NCBI GenBank assembly: GCA_041571575.1
Contig: JBFFTZ010000055.1
Span: 1-11,324 of the forward strand
Direction of reading: 5' to 3'
Source of the DNA: CAKZML01 sp041571575
GTDB taxonomy: Bacteria > Pseudomonadota > Gammaproteobacteria > Steroidobacterales > BM003
DNA length: 11,324 nt
Position 1 is the stretch's first letter. The number at the start of each line of letters is the position of its first letter. Positions 1 through 7,763 of the stretch are shown piece after piece. Under the pieces are notes generated by a model. That model did not search any database and was not told where the DNA came from. It saw nothing but the letters and a program-made list of their open reading frames with translations. Position numbers and translations under genes: made by a program.

Positions 1-258
1 AGGCTGCTTGCCACATCACTGCGTATTGGCGTGGGTGATTCGGCCCGATTCATTACCAAGCAACCCAGGTTGGCGGCCAAGCTGATGACCCAAAAGGTCT
101 ACCGACCCGATGATCTGCTGATGGATCTTTCCTCCCGGCTGGATGATCCAATCCTCCACATTGACGGTTTTCACCTGTACAGTTTTAACCAGGTGGAAGA
201 GACCGAGAGCTGGCGTACCCAGACCCTGGAGTCCCTGGAGATTCCGGAAAGCGAATAA
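1..258 (+). CDS. metF: Methylenetetrahydrofolate reductase family protein, C-terminal part only
   Basis: The reading frame is open from the first base and ends in TAA at 256-258, so only the last 85 residues are visible. The fragment has the C-terminal pattern of the methylenetetrahydrofolate reductase TIM barrel: an RIGVGDSARFI segment (about residues 8-18 of the fragment), a region on activity or subunit organisation in the middle, and a terminal IDGFHLYSFNQ segment matching the family's GLHFYTFN-like last strand. The enzyme interconverts methylene-THF and methyl-THF using a flavin. Next to a methyltransferase system that makes methyl-THF, the likely direction is oxidation of methyl-THF, feeding the C1 pool. 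The 109-nt gap to the downstream mttB-like gene allows co-transcription. The family call is fairly secure. Whether it is the biosynthetic MetF or a catabolic paralogue cannot be told from this fragment. Confidence 0.75.
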   Translation, partial: RLLATSLRIGVGDSARFITKQPRLAAKLMTQKVYRPDDLLMDLSSRLDDPILHIDGFHLYSFNQVEETESWRTQTLESLEIPESE

Positions 259-274
259 GCAGACGGGGATTTGA

Positions 275-364
275 ATGGCGAGCCGCGCAGGTAGTTCAGG
301 AGTACCTCGCAAGCACGGCGAGCCGGTAGAGTAAGCCCGGCGTGTCCCATTTGGGGCTCGCCAT
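275..364 (+). promoter_or_regulatory. Inverted and direct repeats over the mttB-like translation start
   Basis: ATGGCGAGCC at 275-284 is a perfect 10-nt inverted match to GGCTCGCCAT at 355-364. The 8-nt core GGCGAGCC occurs again at 317-324 as a second possible partner. The 3' arm covers the G-run at 353-356, the best ribosome-binding candidate for the start at 368, so either pairing in the mRNA could hide the ribosome site. A further 5-bp stem (322-326 with 337-341) competes with the second partner. This is seen in the sequence; a regulatory role is inference. Confidence 0.35.
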
Positions 365-367
365 GAC

Positions 368-1909
368 ATGTTGAATATCAAAGCAGAGAGAACGATGCGC
401 CCTAGATTGAAAGTATTGGACGACGCACTGATTGCGAAAATTCTCGCCGAGGCGAAGCAGATTCTTGGCGAAGTCGGCATGGAGATTCGCGGTCCCGAGA
501 TGCGCAGGCGACTGCTGGACCACGGTCTGAAGACAGACGCCAGTGGCAAGCGGATTCTGTTTCCTGCCGAGGTGGTTGAAAAAGCCATTGAAACCTGCCC
601 GAAGTCGTTCACCTTGTTTGACCGTGACGGAAATCCCCATGCGGAAATCGGTGGCGACAATGTGCATTTCGTACCCGGCTCCAGTGGCCTGAAGATATTG
701 GATCACCGCAGTGGCGAATTGCGACTGGCCGATTCGAAGGATTTCGTGGAATACGTGCGCTTGTGTGACGGGCTGGAAAACATCGCCTACCTGGCCACCG
801 CGTTTTCCACCAACAAGGACATTGAGTCTCAAGTCTCCGACGCCTGGCGCCTGTACATGTGCCTGGCCAATTCCAAGAAGCCCGTGGTGTCGGGTTCCTT
901 CACCGAGCACGGTGTGGGCAGAATGGTCGAGATGATGCAGTTGTTCCGCAAGGATCGCGAAGACCTGGTCAAGCGTCCCATGTCTATCTTCACCATCACC
1001 GCCACCGGAAATTTCCGCTATGGCGAGGACTCCTGCCAGAACATGCTGGATTGTGTGGAAGCGGGTATTCCCGTCGAGGTGGTGCCGGTGACCCTGATGG
1101 GCCTTATCGCCCCGGTGACCCAGGTTGGCGCCACCGTGTTTCATACCGTGGATACCCTGTGCGGCCTGACCATGGCCCAGATCGTCAAGCCCGGTGCCCC
1201 GGTGATTTTCGGCGGTGCACCGGCCACCTTCCATATGAAGGCGGCCAGTTCTCCCATGGCGGCTATCGAGGCGCTGCACCTGGACGTGGCCTATGTGGAA
1301 GTGGCCAAGTCACTGGGTCTGCCCACCCAGTCTTACATGGCCCTGAGCGACGGTAAGGTGCTGGATGCCCAGGGGGGCGCCGAAACCTTTGGCAGCGCAC
1401 TGCTGGCGGCCCTGGCCGGTGTGAATTCCGTGTCCGGTCCCGGCATGCTGGATTTCGTGCTGACCTTCAGCCTGGCCAAGCTGGTCTTCGATGACGAGAT
1501 GTGTGCCCAGGCTCTGCACTTCGTGCGAGATACCCAGCCCATGGGCGATTTGCCCACCATGGACCTGGTGAAAGAAGTGATCGCCGAGGATCACCTGATC
1601 ACCTCGCCCCATACGCTGGAGTGGTGGCCGAAGGAGTTACACCTCACGAGTCCGGTGATCGATCGCAGCAACCGGGAGGCGAATTTCCAACCCGGAGCCG
1701 GGGCCCTGTACGACAGGGCATGCGCCGAGGTGGAGCGTCGCATGGGTCAATACCAGCCCATGACCATTGATCCGGCTATCGATGCCGAAATGCGCAGGAT
1801 CATCCTCGAGGGCATGGAAAAGCAGACCGAACTGCCTGAACTACCCGTTGCTGCGGTTCCGGTGGCCGAAGCAGAAGGGCGTCGTCGCCGACGTCGTCGC
1901 AAGGGCTAG
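368..1909 (+). CDS. MttB-superfamily corrinoid methyltransferase, non-pyrrolysine, with poly-Arg tail
   Basis: This 513-residue protein belongs to the trimethylamine methyltransferase (MttB) superfamily. Members transfer a methyl group from an N-methylated amine to Co(I) of a partner corrinoid protein. Recognisable stretches are RPRLKVLDDALI near residue 11, FVPGSSGLKILD (101-112), the GGAPATFHM strand (282-290) and the glycine-rich SGPGMLDF (356-363). There is no in-frame TAG before the terminal stop, so it lacks the pyrrolysine of the methanogen enzymes. Such non-Pyl members act on quaternary amines such as glycine betaine, proline betaine or carnitine; the substrate here is unknown. The C-terminus carries a linker rich in Ala, Pro and Val, then seven arginines and a lysine (505-512). 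The cognate corrinoid protein is encoded at 8710-9411. Starts at 368 and 395 (MRPRLK) are both possible and neither has a strong Shine-Dalgarno site. Confidence 0.9.
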   Translation: MLNIKAERTMRPRLKVLDDALIAKILAEAKQILGEVGMEIRGPEMRRRLLDHGLKTDASGKRILFPAEVVEKAIETCPKSFTLFDRDGNPHAEIGGDNVHFVPGSSGLKILDHRSGELRLADSKDFVEYVRLCDGLENIAYLATAFSTNKDIESQVSDAWRLYMCLANSKKPVVSGSFTEHGVGRMVEMMQLFRKDREDLVKRPMSIFTITATGNFRYGEDSCQNMLDCVEAGIPVEVVPVTLMGLIAPVTQVGATVFHTVDTLCGLTMAQIVKPGAPVIFGGAPATFHMKAASSPMAAIEALHLDVAYVEVAKSLGLPTQSYMALSDGKVLDAQGGAETFGSALLAALAGVNSVSGPGMLDFVLTFSLAKLVFDDEMCAQALHFVRDTQPMGDLPTMDLVKEVIAEDHLITSPHTLEWWPKELHLTSPVIDRSNREANFQPGAGALYDRACAEVERRMGQYQPMTIDPAIDAEMRRIILEGMEKQTELPELPVAAVPVAEAEGRRRRRRRKG

Positions 1910-1946
1910 CGTTGCGCGCCTGGTTCGTTATTGCATCAGAAGCCTG

Positions 1947-1973
1947 TTGACGTAACCCTCACAGGACTATAAG
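1947..1973 (+). promoter_or_regulatory. Candidate sigma-70 promoter for the lysAC leader
   Basis: TTGACG (1947-1952) matches five of six -35 consensus bases and TATAAG (1968-1973) five of six -10 bases. The spacer is 15 nt, shorter than the ideal 17. A start near 1980 would place the 5' end a few bases before the first helix of the structured leader. Confidence 0.45.
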
Positions 1974-1979
1974 TTTTAC

Positions 1980-2127
1980 TCCATGTTATCTATCGCCAGG
2001 AAATTGACGACCAGCAAAACGATCATGCGTAAGCGGATCGCCAACGGGTCGTCCGTGCCTATGCGATAGATCGCTCAAGGCCACGGTCAATACAAACCCG
2101 CTGCGGACATCCCGGCGGGTTTTTTTT
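1980..2127 (+). ncRNA. Structured leader or small RNA upstream of lysAC, ending in an intrinsic terminator
   Basis: Hand folding gives one long nested stem-loop. P1 is 9 bp, 1988-1996 with 2063-2071. P1b is 3 bp, 1998-2000 with 2058-2060. P2 is 7 bp, 2006-2012 with 2047-2053. P3 is 5 bp, 2020-2024 with 2036-2040. It is capped by a GC stem closing a GTAA (GNRA-type) tetraloop at 2029-2032. A 22-nt linker leads to the terminator hairpin at 2094-2122. The 5' boundary is set by the promoter-like sequence, so a transcript of about 148 nt is expected. It could be an attenuator or riboswitch-like control of lysAC, which starts 10 nt after the T-run, or a stand-alone small RNA. It does not resemble the lysine riboswitch, 4.5S RNA or 6S RNA. 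Boundaries and function are inference. Confidence 0.45.
2094..2127 (+). terminator. Intrinsic (Rho-independent) terminator before lysAC
   Basis: AAACCCGC (2094-2101) pairs with GCGGGTTT (2115-2122), an 8-bp stem. The 13-nt loop can form a further CGG/CCG stem. An eight-T run covers 2120-2127. It ends about 10 nt before the lysAC start, so it either ends transcripts coming from the mttB-like gene or conditionally blocks lysAC transcription from the promoter at 1947-1973. Confidence 0.8.
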
Positions 2128-2137
2128 ATTTGGGGGC

Positions 2138-4774
2138 ATGGAATATATGGATAAGCTGCGGCATACAGGACTTGGGGCGCAATTGGTTGCGACGGCGTTT
2201 CCGCGCTCACCTTTCGTGGTCATGAAGTTTGGCGGTTCCAGTGTGTCCTCTGCGGACAGCTGGAAAACTATCGCTGAGCTGGTGAGACAAAGGATAGCCG
2301 AGGGCATGAAGCCAGTGCTCGTGCATTCGGCGCTGACGGGTGTCTCCAACGCACTGCAAGCCTTGCCCCAGGTCGCCCTGCAATCAGGGGCAGATGAGCA
2401 GGTGGCCGCAATCCGGCGGCAACATCACAAGCTGGCCCGGGAGCTTGGCCTGGATCCGATGCTGTGCGAGATGCATTTTGACGAGTTGCAGGACCTTGTC
2501 AGCCAGATATCCCGGGAGGGCGAAAGCAATCCCGCCATTGTTGCCCGGATCATGGCCACCGGAGAGCTGGCGGCAACCCGCCTTGGCGCTGCTTTCCTCG
2601 GGCAGCAGGATTTACCGGTCCGGTGGCGGGACGCCAGGGAGTTGTTGCTGAGCGAAAACCTGGCCAACCAGACCGAAAGGGCAGGCTATCTTTCCGCAAG
2701 CTGTGAATTCAATGCGGATGAGGACTTGCAGAAAGAACTGTTGGCCCTGGAAGGAGTCATCCTGACCCAGGGTTTTGTAGCGAGGAACTCCGCGGGTGAC
2801 ACTGTGCTGTTGGGCCGGGGAGGGTCCGATACCTCCGCGGCCTACCTGGCCGCCAAGTTAAGTGCCCGCAGACTGGAAATCTGGACCGATGTACCGGGAT
2901 TTTTCAGTTCAGATCCCCAGGCGGTGCCCTCGGCCCGATTGCTGCGCCGGCTGCATTATCGGGAGGCCCAGGAGATCGCATCGGCGGGCGGAGGGGTGCT
3001 GCACCCACGCAGTATTTCGCCGGTAAGGCGTTTCGCGATCCCGTTGTTTATCAAGTGCACGGCCCGCCCGGAATGGGAAGGCACGCTGGTGTCCGAGACA
3101 GCGGGCGAGGACAGGCCGGGCATAAAGGCTATTTCGCGCAGGCCGAGAATCACGCTGGTTTCGATGGAATCCATCGACATGTGGCACCAGGTGGGGTTTC
3201 TCGCCGAGGCCTTCGAGCGCTTTCGTGACCATGGCATATCGGTTGACTTGATTTCGACCTCCGAAAGCAATGTGACGGTGTCTGTTGATATGTTGGCCAA
3301 CGTCTCCGACCGCCGGGCCATCGACATGCTGACGCGGGACCTGGAGCCATTGTGCAGGGTGACTGTTATTGAAGACTGCACGGCCATCACGCTGGTGGGC
3401 TCGAGGATCAGGACCATCTTGCACGAGCTCAGTCCGGCGCTGGAAGTCTTTGAGGAGCAGAAAGTACATCTTGTGACCCAGGCGGCCAACGACCTGAATC
3501 TGACTTTCGTTGTCGATAGCGAGGATGCATTCAGACTGGTGAAAAGGCTGCACGGTCTATTGATCGGTGCCCACGCCCGGGACAGCGTATTCGGCCCCAC
3601 CTGGGAGCAGCTAAGACAGCCGTCTGCACCGCCCGTACCGGCGGTTTCGGCCTGGTGGGCAGGCAGACGACCTGAATTGCTGGAAATTGCCGCACAACAC
3701 GAGGCCGCCTACGTGTATGAGCGCGACAGCGTGCGCGGTGCACTCAAATCATTAATGGCATTGAATTCGGTAGATGCAGTGTTCTATGCAATGAAGGCGA
3801 ACGCTCACCCGGAGATTCTTCGGATAGTAGAGAGCGAAGGGGCGAATTTCGAGTGCGTTTCACCGGGCGAGATAATACGGTTGCAGGAGAATTTCCCGGG
3901 GCTTGCGCCACGGCGGATTCTTTTCACGCCGAATTTTGCCCCGCGCCACGAATACGCCTGGGCCTTGGATCAAGGCGTGTGGGTAACGCTGGATAACCTG
4001 TATCCCCTGCGACATTGGCCCGAGCTGTTTCGGGACCGGGAAGTATTTATTCGCCTGGACCCGGGACAGGGCAGGGGACATCACGAGCACGTCAAGACCG
4101 CCGGCGTTCATTCCAAGTTTGGCATTCCATTGTTTGAACTGGATGAACTGGAACGACTGGCCGCCGGGGCCGGGGCCCGTATCGTCGGGCTGCACGCACA
4201 TATTGGCAGCGGTATCCTGACGCCCGACAACTGGCGCCAGACCGGGGAGCAATTGGCAAAGCTCAGGAGTCGGTTTGCCCACGTACGGTACATGGACCTT
4301 GGCGGCGGGCTGGGTGTCCCGGAAAAGTCAGGCGAGCGACCCCTGGACCTGGCGGGGCTCGATGTGGCCATCGGGCAGGTGAAGGCGGATATCGGAGACA
4401 CCGAACTCTGGCTGGAGCCCGGACGTTTCCTGGTGGCCCAGGCGGGGGTGCTCCTGGCTCGCGTCACGCAAACCAAGGGCAAGGGTGATACCAGTTACGT
4501 TGGTGTCAGCACTGGAATGAACTCATTGATTCGACCGGCCCTGTATGGCGCCTATCACGAGATTGTCAACTTAACCCGACTGCATGACAGGCCCACCGAG
4601 CTGGTGACCGTGGTCGGGCCTGTTTGCGAAACCGGCGATCGTCTCGGGTCGGATCGTCTGCTGCCCCCAACCCGTGAAGGAGATGTGCTGGCCATCGTCA
4701 ATGCCGGCGCTTATGGATACGTGATGAGCTCGCATTACAATTTGCGTGAGCCGGCTGTGGAGGTGCTGATCTAG
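2138..4774 (+). CDS. lysAC: Bifunctional aspartate kinase / diaminopimelate decarboxylase
   Basis: This 878-residue fusion joins the first and last steps of the lysine pathway: ATP-dependent phosphorylation of aspartate, and decarboxylation of meso-diaminopimelate to lysine. The aspartate kinase half (about 25-475) shows KFGGSSV (30-36), GRGGSDTSA (226-234), WTDVPGFFSSDP (249-260) and two ACT-type regulatory domains (about 338-475, with STSESNVTVSV at 373-383), which usually bind lysine or threonine. The PLP-dependent decarboxylase half (about 505-878) has the Schiff-base lysine in FYAMKAN (Lys553), HAHIGSG (686-692), DLGGGLG (720-726), EPGR (760-763), GPVCETGD (827-834) and GAYGYVMSSHYN (857-868). 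Both active sites look intact. Starts at 2138 and 2147 are possible; the G-run at 2132-2136 is better spaced for 2147. The gene is convergent with the ASKHA gene and lies between the two methyl-transfer blocks. Its structured leader suggests control by attenuation. Confidence 0.95.
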   Translation: MEYMDKLRHTGLGAQLVATAFPRSPFVVMKFGGSSVSSADSWKTIAELVRQRIAEGMKPVLVHSALTGVSNALQALPQVALQSGADEQVAAIRRQHHKLARELGLDPMLCEMHFDELQDLVSQISREGESNPAIVARIMATGELAATRLGAAFLGQQDLPVRWRDARELLLSENLANQTERAGYLSASCEFNADEDLQKELLALEGVILTQGFVARNSAGDTVLLGRGGSDTSAAYLAAKLSARRLEIWTDVPGFFSSDPQAVPSARLLRRLHYREAQEIASAGGGVLHPRSISPVRRFAIPLFIKCTARPEWEGTLVSETAGEDRPGIKAISRRPRITLVSMESIDMWHQVGFLAEAFERFRDHGISVDLISTSESNVTVSVDMLANVSDRRAIDMLTRDLEPLCRVTVIEDCTAITLVGSRIRTILHELSPALEVFEEQKVHLVTQAANDLNLTFVVDSEDAFRLVKRLHGLLIGAHARDSVFGPTWEQLRQPSAPPVPAVSAWWAGRRPELLEIAAQHEAAYVYERDSVRGALKSLMALNSVDAVFYAMKANAHPEILRIVESEGANFECVSPGEIIRLQENFPGLAPRRILFTPNFAPRHEYAWALDQGVWVTLDNLYPLRHWPELFRDREVFIRLDPGQGRGHHEHVKTAGVHSKFGIPLFELDELERLAAGAGARIVGLHAHIGSGILTPDNWRQTGEQLAKLRSRFAHVRYMDLGGGLGVPEKSGERPLDLAGLDVAIGQVKADIGDTELWLEPGRFLVAQAGVLLARVTQTKGKGDTSYVGVSTGMNSLIRPALYGAYHEIVNLTRLHDRPTELVTVVGPVCETGDRLGSDRLLPPTREGDVLAIVNAGAYGYVMSSHYNLREPAVEVLI

Positions 4775-4776
4775 AC

Positions 4777-4804
4777 GGGTAAGCGCGGTCCTGGCTGTTT
4801 ACCC
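4777..4804. terminator. Weak hairpin between convergent genes
   Basis: GGGTAA (4777-4782) pairs with TTACCC (4799-4804) in the 24-nt gap between the convergent lysAC and ASKHA genes, running over the ASKHA stop codon. It could help end transcription on both strands, but there is no T-run on either side, so it is a weak candidate. Confidence 0.25.
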
Positions 4805-6826
4805 CTCCGGTGTGCGCTTGCGCCTGCGCCTGCGGGGTTTCCCATCGGCAGCATCGGCCCCGCTGTCCTCGGGCAGCACGACCTGCTCCCGCAGTCGGGG
4901 GAAGGGATCCACGCGATTGGGAATGGCCAGGGCGTTCACAAAGTATTCCTGGAAATTGGCAGCCACCGCAGTCTCAATTTTCTCCACCCTGCGAACCAGG
5001 GCGCTGATCTCCTCCCGGGAGGCGCAGTTGAGCAGTGCGATGCGCGCGCCGGTGCCTGCGGCATTGCCTGCCGAGGAGACTTCACCCAGGTCGCAGTCCG
5101 GGATCATGCCCAGCACCATGGCGTACTTCACATCGATGTGATTGCCAAAGGCGCCGGCCAGGCGAATGCGATCCACCTTGTCGGTGCCAAAGCGTTCCAT
5201 CAGCAGTCTCGCACCGGCGTACAGGGCAGCCTTGGCCAGCTGTATGGCGCGTATGTCTGTCTGGATGATGCACACGCCGGGTTCGCCCTCAAACAGCGTG
5301 TAGCTGAATGTACGACCCTCTGGCCTGATACGCGGATTGCGCGCGGCGCACTCGCCGTTGATCACGCCATCCCGACTGATGATTCCTGCCAGCAGCATTT
5401 CTGCCACGGCCTCGATGATGCCCGAGCCGCAAATTCCGGTGACCCCGGTCTGGTCGATGACCTCCTCAAAACCCGGTTCGTCGGACCACAGCTCGCTGCC
5501 GATCACCCGGAAGCGTGGTTCCAGGGTTTGCGGGTTGATGCGCACCCGCTCGATAGCGCCCGGGGCGGCCCGTTGGCCAGAGCTGATCTGTGCACCTTCG
5601 AAGGCCGGCCCGGTGGGGCTGGAGGCGGCCAGTAGTCGATCACGATTGCCCAGGACTATCTCGGCGTTGGTGCCCACATCCACGATCAGGGTGATGTCAT
5701 CCCTCTGGTGGGGCGCCTCGGCCAGTATGACCGCGGCAGTGTCCGCGCCCACATGCCCGGCGATACAGGGCAGGGCGTAGATATGTCCCCCCGGGTGGAT
5801 GTCCAGTCCAAGCTCTTCGGCTCGCAGGCTGGCGGCGCCATCGGTGGCCAGGGCAAACGGTGCGACACCCAGGTGCTCGGGGTTAATGCCCAGGGCCAGG
5901 TGATGCATCACCGGATTACCCACCAGGGTGATCTCCATGATGTCGGCGGGGACAAGTTCGGCCTGCTCGGTGACCTGGACGATCAGTTCGTTGATCGCCT
6001 CGCGCACCGCGGCGGTGAGCTGAGCCGCGCCATTTTCGTTCTGCATGCAAAACGACACCCGGCTCATCAGGTCCTCGCCAAAACGAATCTGCGGATTCAT
6101 CATGCCCGCGCTGGAGAGCACCTCGCCGTCGGTCAGGTCGCTCAGGTGGGCGGCAATGGTGGTGGATCCAATGTCCAGGGCAATGCCATGCACCCGTTCC
6201 CGGAATCCGGGCCAGACGGCGACGATGCGGGCGCCCCGTCGCACCGCGACGGTGACCTGCCAGTTGCCCTCGCGCAGAGTCCGTTGCAGCCCCTGCAGTA
6301 CGTGCAGATCGCAGACCAGGTCGTGCAAATCCCATTCACGTGCCAGCGCCTCAAACAAACGCTGTAAATCCCCGGTGGGCTTTTCCATGTCCGGCTCTTC
6401 AATATCCACCACGCACAGGTGGATGACCGGATCGAGTTGGATGTCGCGAACCTCGTGGGCCTTGCGCACCACCTGGTGGTGCACCTGGCTGCTGGCCGGC
6501 ACGTCGATGACCACGTCATCCAGGATCTGTGCCTGGCATCCGAGTCGGCGATTGGCCTTGAGTCCGCGACGCATATCGTAGCGTTGCTCGACCTGGTTGA
6601 TTTCGCTCAGGCTGGCGGCGCTGGAGCTGACACCGAACTTGGAGAATTCACCCTCGGAGACCAGCACCTGGCAGCGGCCACAGATGGCGCGGCCACCGCA
6701 CACCGAATCCACATCCACGCCCAGCTGTCGGGCAGCGTGTAGCACTGGCGTTCCCAACGGGAAACGCCCCCGCTTGCCCGAGGGGGTGAATATAATCAGC
6801 GCGTCTTTCGGGCTGCTGTCACTCAT
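4799..6826 (-). CDS. Ferredoxin/ASKHA-domain corrinoid reactivase (RACE/RamA-like), with poly-Arg tail
   Basis: This 675-residue protein matches the reductive activators of corrinoid enzymes (RACo/RamA, DUF4445 type), which use ATP and an electron from their iron-sulfur cluster to bring inactive Co(II) back to Co(I). An N-terminal 2Fe-2S ferredoxin domain has Cys43, Cys49, Cys52 and Cys97 (C-x5-C-x2-C, then RLGC). The actin-like ATPase part shows DIGSTT (218-223), DVGTNAEI (383-390), GICGSGIIEA (464-473), LAGAFGNHID (556-565) and NAAGTGARIALL (588-599). The C-terminus has five arginines, a lysine and an arginine (665-671) in a short tail. I chose the start at 6826 because the ferredoxin domain begins there and AAGGA lies about 13 nt upstream. 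An in-frame ATG at 6934 would overlap the preceding gene and give a low-complexity extension. It is the last gene of the operon, 20 nt after the MtgA-like gene. Confidence 0.9.
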   Translation of the reverse strand: MSDSSPKDALIIFTPSGKRGRFPLGTPVLHAARQLGVDVDSVCGGRAICGRCQVLVSEGEFSKFGVSSSAASLSEINQVEQRYDMRRGLKANRRLGCQAQILDDVVIDVPASSQVHHQVVRKAHEVRDIQLDPVIHLCVVDIEEPDMEKPTGDLQRLFEALAREWDLHDLVCDLHVLQGLQRTLREGNWQVTVAVRRGARIVAVWPGFRERVHGIALDIGSTTIAAHLSDLTDGEVLSSAGMMNPQIRFGEDLMSRVSFCMQNENGAAQLTAAVREAINELIVQVTEQAELVPADIMEITLVGNPVMHHLALGINPEHLGVAPFALATDGAASLRAEELGLDIHPGGHIYALPCIAGHVGADTAAVILAEAPHQRDDITLIVDVGTNAEIVLGNRDRLLAASSPTGPAFEGAQISSGQRAAPGAIERVRINPQTLEPRFRVIGSELWSDEPGFEEVIDQTGVTGICGSGIIEAVAEMLLAGIISRDGVINGECAARNPRIRPEGRTFSYTLFEGEPGVCIIQTDIRAIQLAKAALYAGARLLMERFGTDKVDRIRLAGAFGNHIDVKYAMVLGMIPDCDLGEVSSAGNAAGTGARIALLNCASREEISALVRRVEKIETAVAANFQEYFVNALAIPNRVDPFPRLREQVVLPEDSGADAADGKPRRRRRKRTPEG

Positions 6827-6846
6827 GGGTGTGGTGATGTCCTTGC

Positions 6847-7743
6847 TCAAGAGGGGCGGCGGCGACGACGACGGTTGGCCCGCTCGGTGCCCTGGGCAGT
6901 CGGCTCGCGATAGGCCCGGAGCCAGGCAGCGCATTGCGGGTCATGGCCCATCATCACATCAGCACCACGCATTGCCATCATCATTTCTGCATGCAGGGGA
7001 TTGGTAATGGCGGAAGTCATGCCGGCGCCGATGGCCATGCTCAGGAACGAGGCATTCAGACCGCCACGATTTGGCAGGCCGAAGCTGATGTTGGAGGCGC
7101 CACAGGTGGTGTTTACGCCGAGTTCCTGGCGCAGGCGACGGATCAGCTCCATCACCTGTCGACCGGCGGTATTGATGGCGCCCACGGGCATGACCAGGGG
7201 ATCCACCACCACATCGCTGGCGGGAATGCCGTGGTCCATGGCGCGATGAACAATTTTCTTCGCCACCTCGAAGCGCACGTTAATGTCTTCAGAGATACCG
7301 GTGTCGTCGTTGGAAATCGCGACCACGGCCGCGCCGTATTTTTTAACCAGGGGAAGCACGGCTTCCAGGCGTTCTTCTTCGCCGGTCACCGAGTTGAGCA
7401 GGGCCTTGCCCTGATAAACCTTCAGGCCGGCTTCCAGGCCCGCGATCATTGATGAGTCGATACACAGGGGCACATCAGTGACTTTCTGGATCAGCTGGAT
7501 GGCCTTCGCCAGGATTGCCGGCTCATCGGCCATGGGGATGCCGGCATTGACGTCAAGCACATGGGCGCCGGCGGCCACCTGTGCCAGGGCGTCAGATTCC
7601 ACCATGCTGTAGTCGTCTTCTTTCATCAGTGCAGCCAGTTTTTTTCGACCGGTGGGGTTGATGCGCTCGCCGATGATGACGAAGGGGCGCTCAAAACCAA
7701 TGACAACCTCCCGGGTCGCCGAACTGATAACTGTGTCTGTCAT
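6847..7743 (-). CDS. Pterin-binding corrinoid:tetrahydrofolate methyltransferase (MtgA/MeTr-like), with poly-Arg tail
   Basis: This 298-residue protein has the dihydropteroate synthase-like TIM barrel of cobalamin-dependent methyltetrahydrofolate methyltransferases. Visible motifs are GERINPTG (25-32), LDVNAG (63-68), CIDSS (94-98), LLNSV (115-119), DPLVMPVG (181-188) and GASNISFGLP (215-224), which line the pterin site in this family. In this context it most likely moves the methyl group from the corrinoid protein to tetrahydrofolate. MtgA plays this role for glycine betaine in Desulfitobacterium. The family barrel is about 265 residues; the rest is a short linker and six consecutive arginines (291-296), followed by Pro-Ser. 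AAGGA sits about 8 nt before the start, and it lies 20 nt after the PF13769-type gene. The reverse direction cannot be excluded from sequence alone. Confidence 0.9.
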   Translation of the reverse strand: MTDTVISSATREVVIGFERPFVIIGERINPTGRKKLAALMKEDDYSMVESDALAQVAAGAHVLDVNAGIPMADEPAILAKAIQLIQKVTDVPLCIDSSMIAGLEAGLKVYQGKALLNSVTGEEERLEAVLPLVKKYGAAVVAISNDDTGISEDINVRFEVAKKIVHRAMDHGIPASDVVVDPLVMPVGAINTAGRQVMELIRRLRQELGVNTTCGASNISFGLPNRGGLNASFLSMAIGAGMTSAITNPLHAEMMMAMRGADVMMGHDPQCAAWLRAYREPTAQGTERANRRRRRRPS

Positions 7744-7763
7744 GAGATTGTCCTTTGGATAGT

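Noticed and set aside
296..1279. Long open frame on the - strand (327 codons) opposite the mttB-like gene.
   Set aside because: Histidine- and glycine-rich translation typical of an antisense shadow of a GC-rich gene, with no ribosome site or family motif. The + strand gene is clearly real.
1907..1969. Read-through of the mttB-like TAG stop as pyrrolysine, adding about 20 residues.
   Set aside because: The TAG comes after the whole conserved domain and the Arg tail, not at the active-site position known for methanogen MttB. The extension has no recognisable feature and no pyl genes are seen.
1980..2137. Lysine riboswitch before lysAC.
   Set aside because: The leader is too short and folds as a single extended stem instead of the five-helix junction, and the conserved lysine-riboswitch core sequences are not seen.
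5708..6367. Open frame on the + strand (219 codons) opposite the ASKHA gene.
   Set aside because: Composition reflects the complement of the coding strand, and it lies entirely within a gene with strong motifs.
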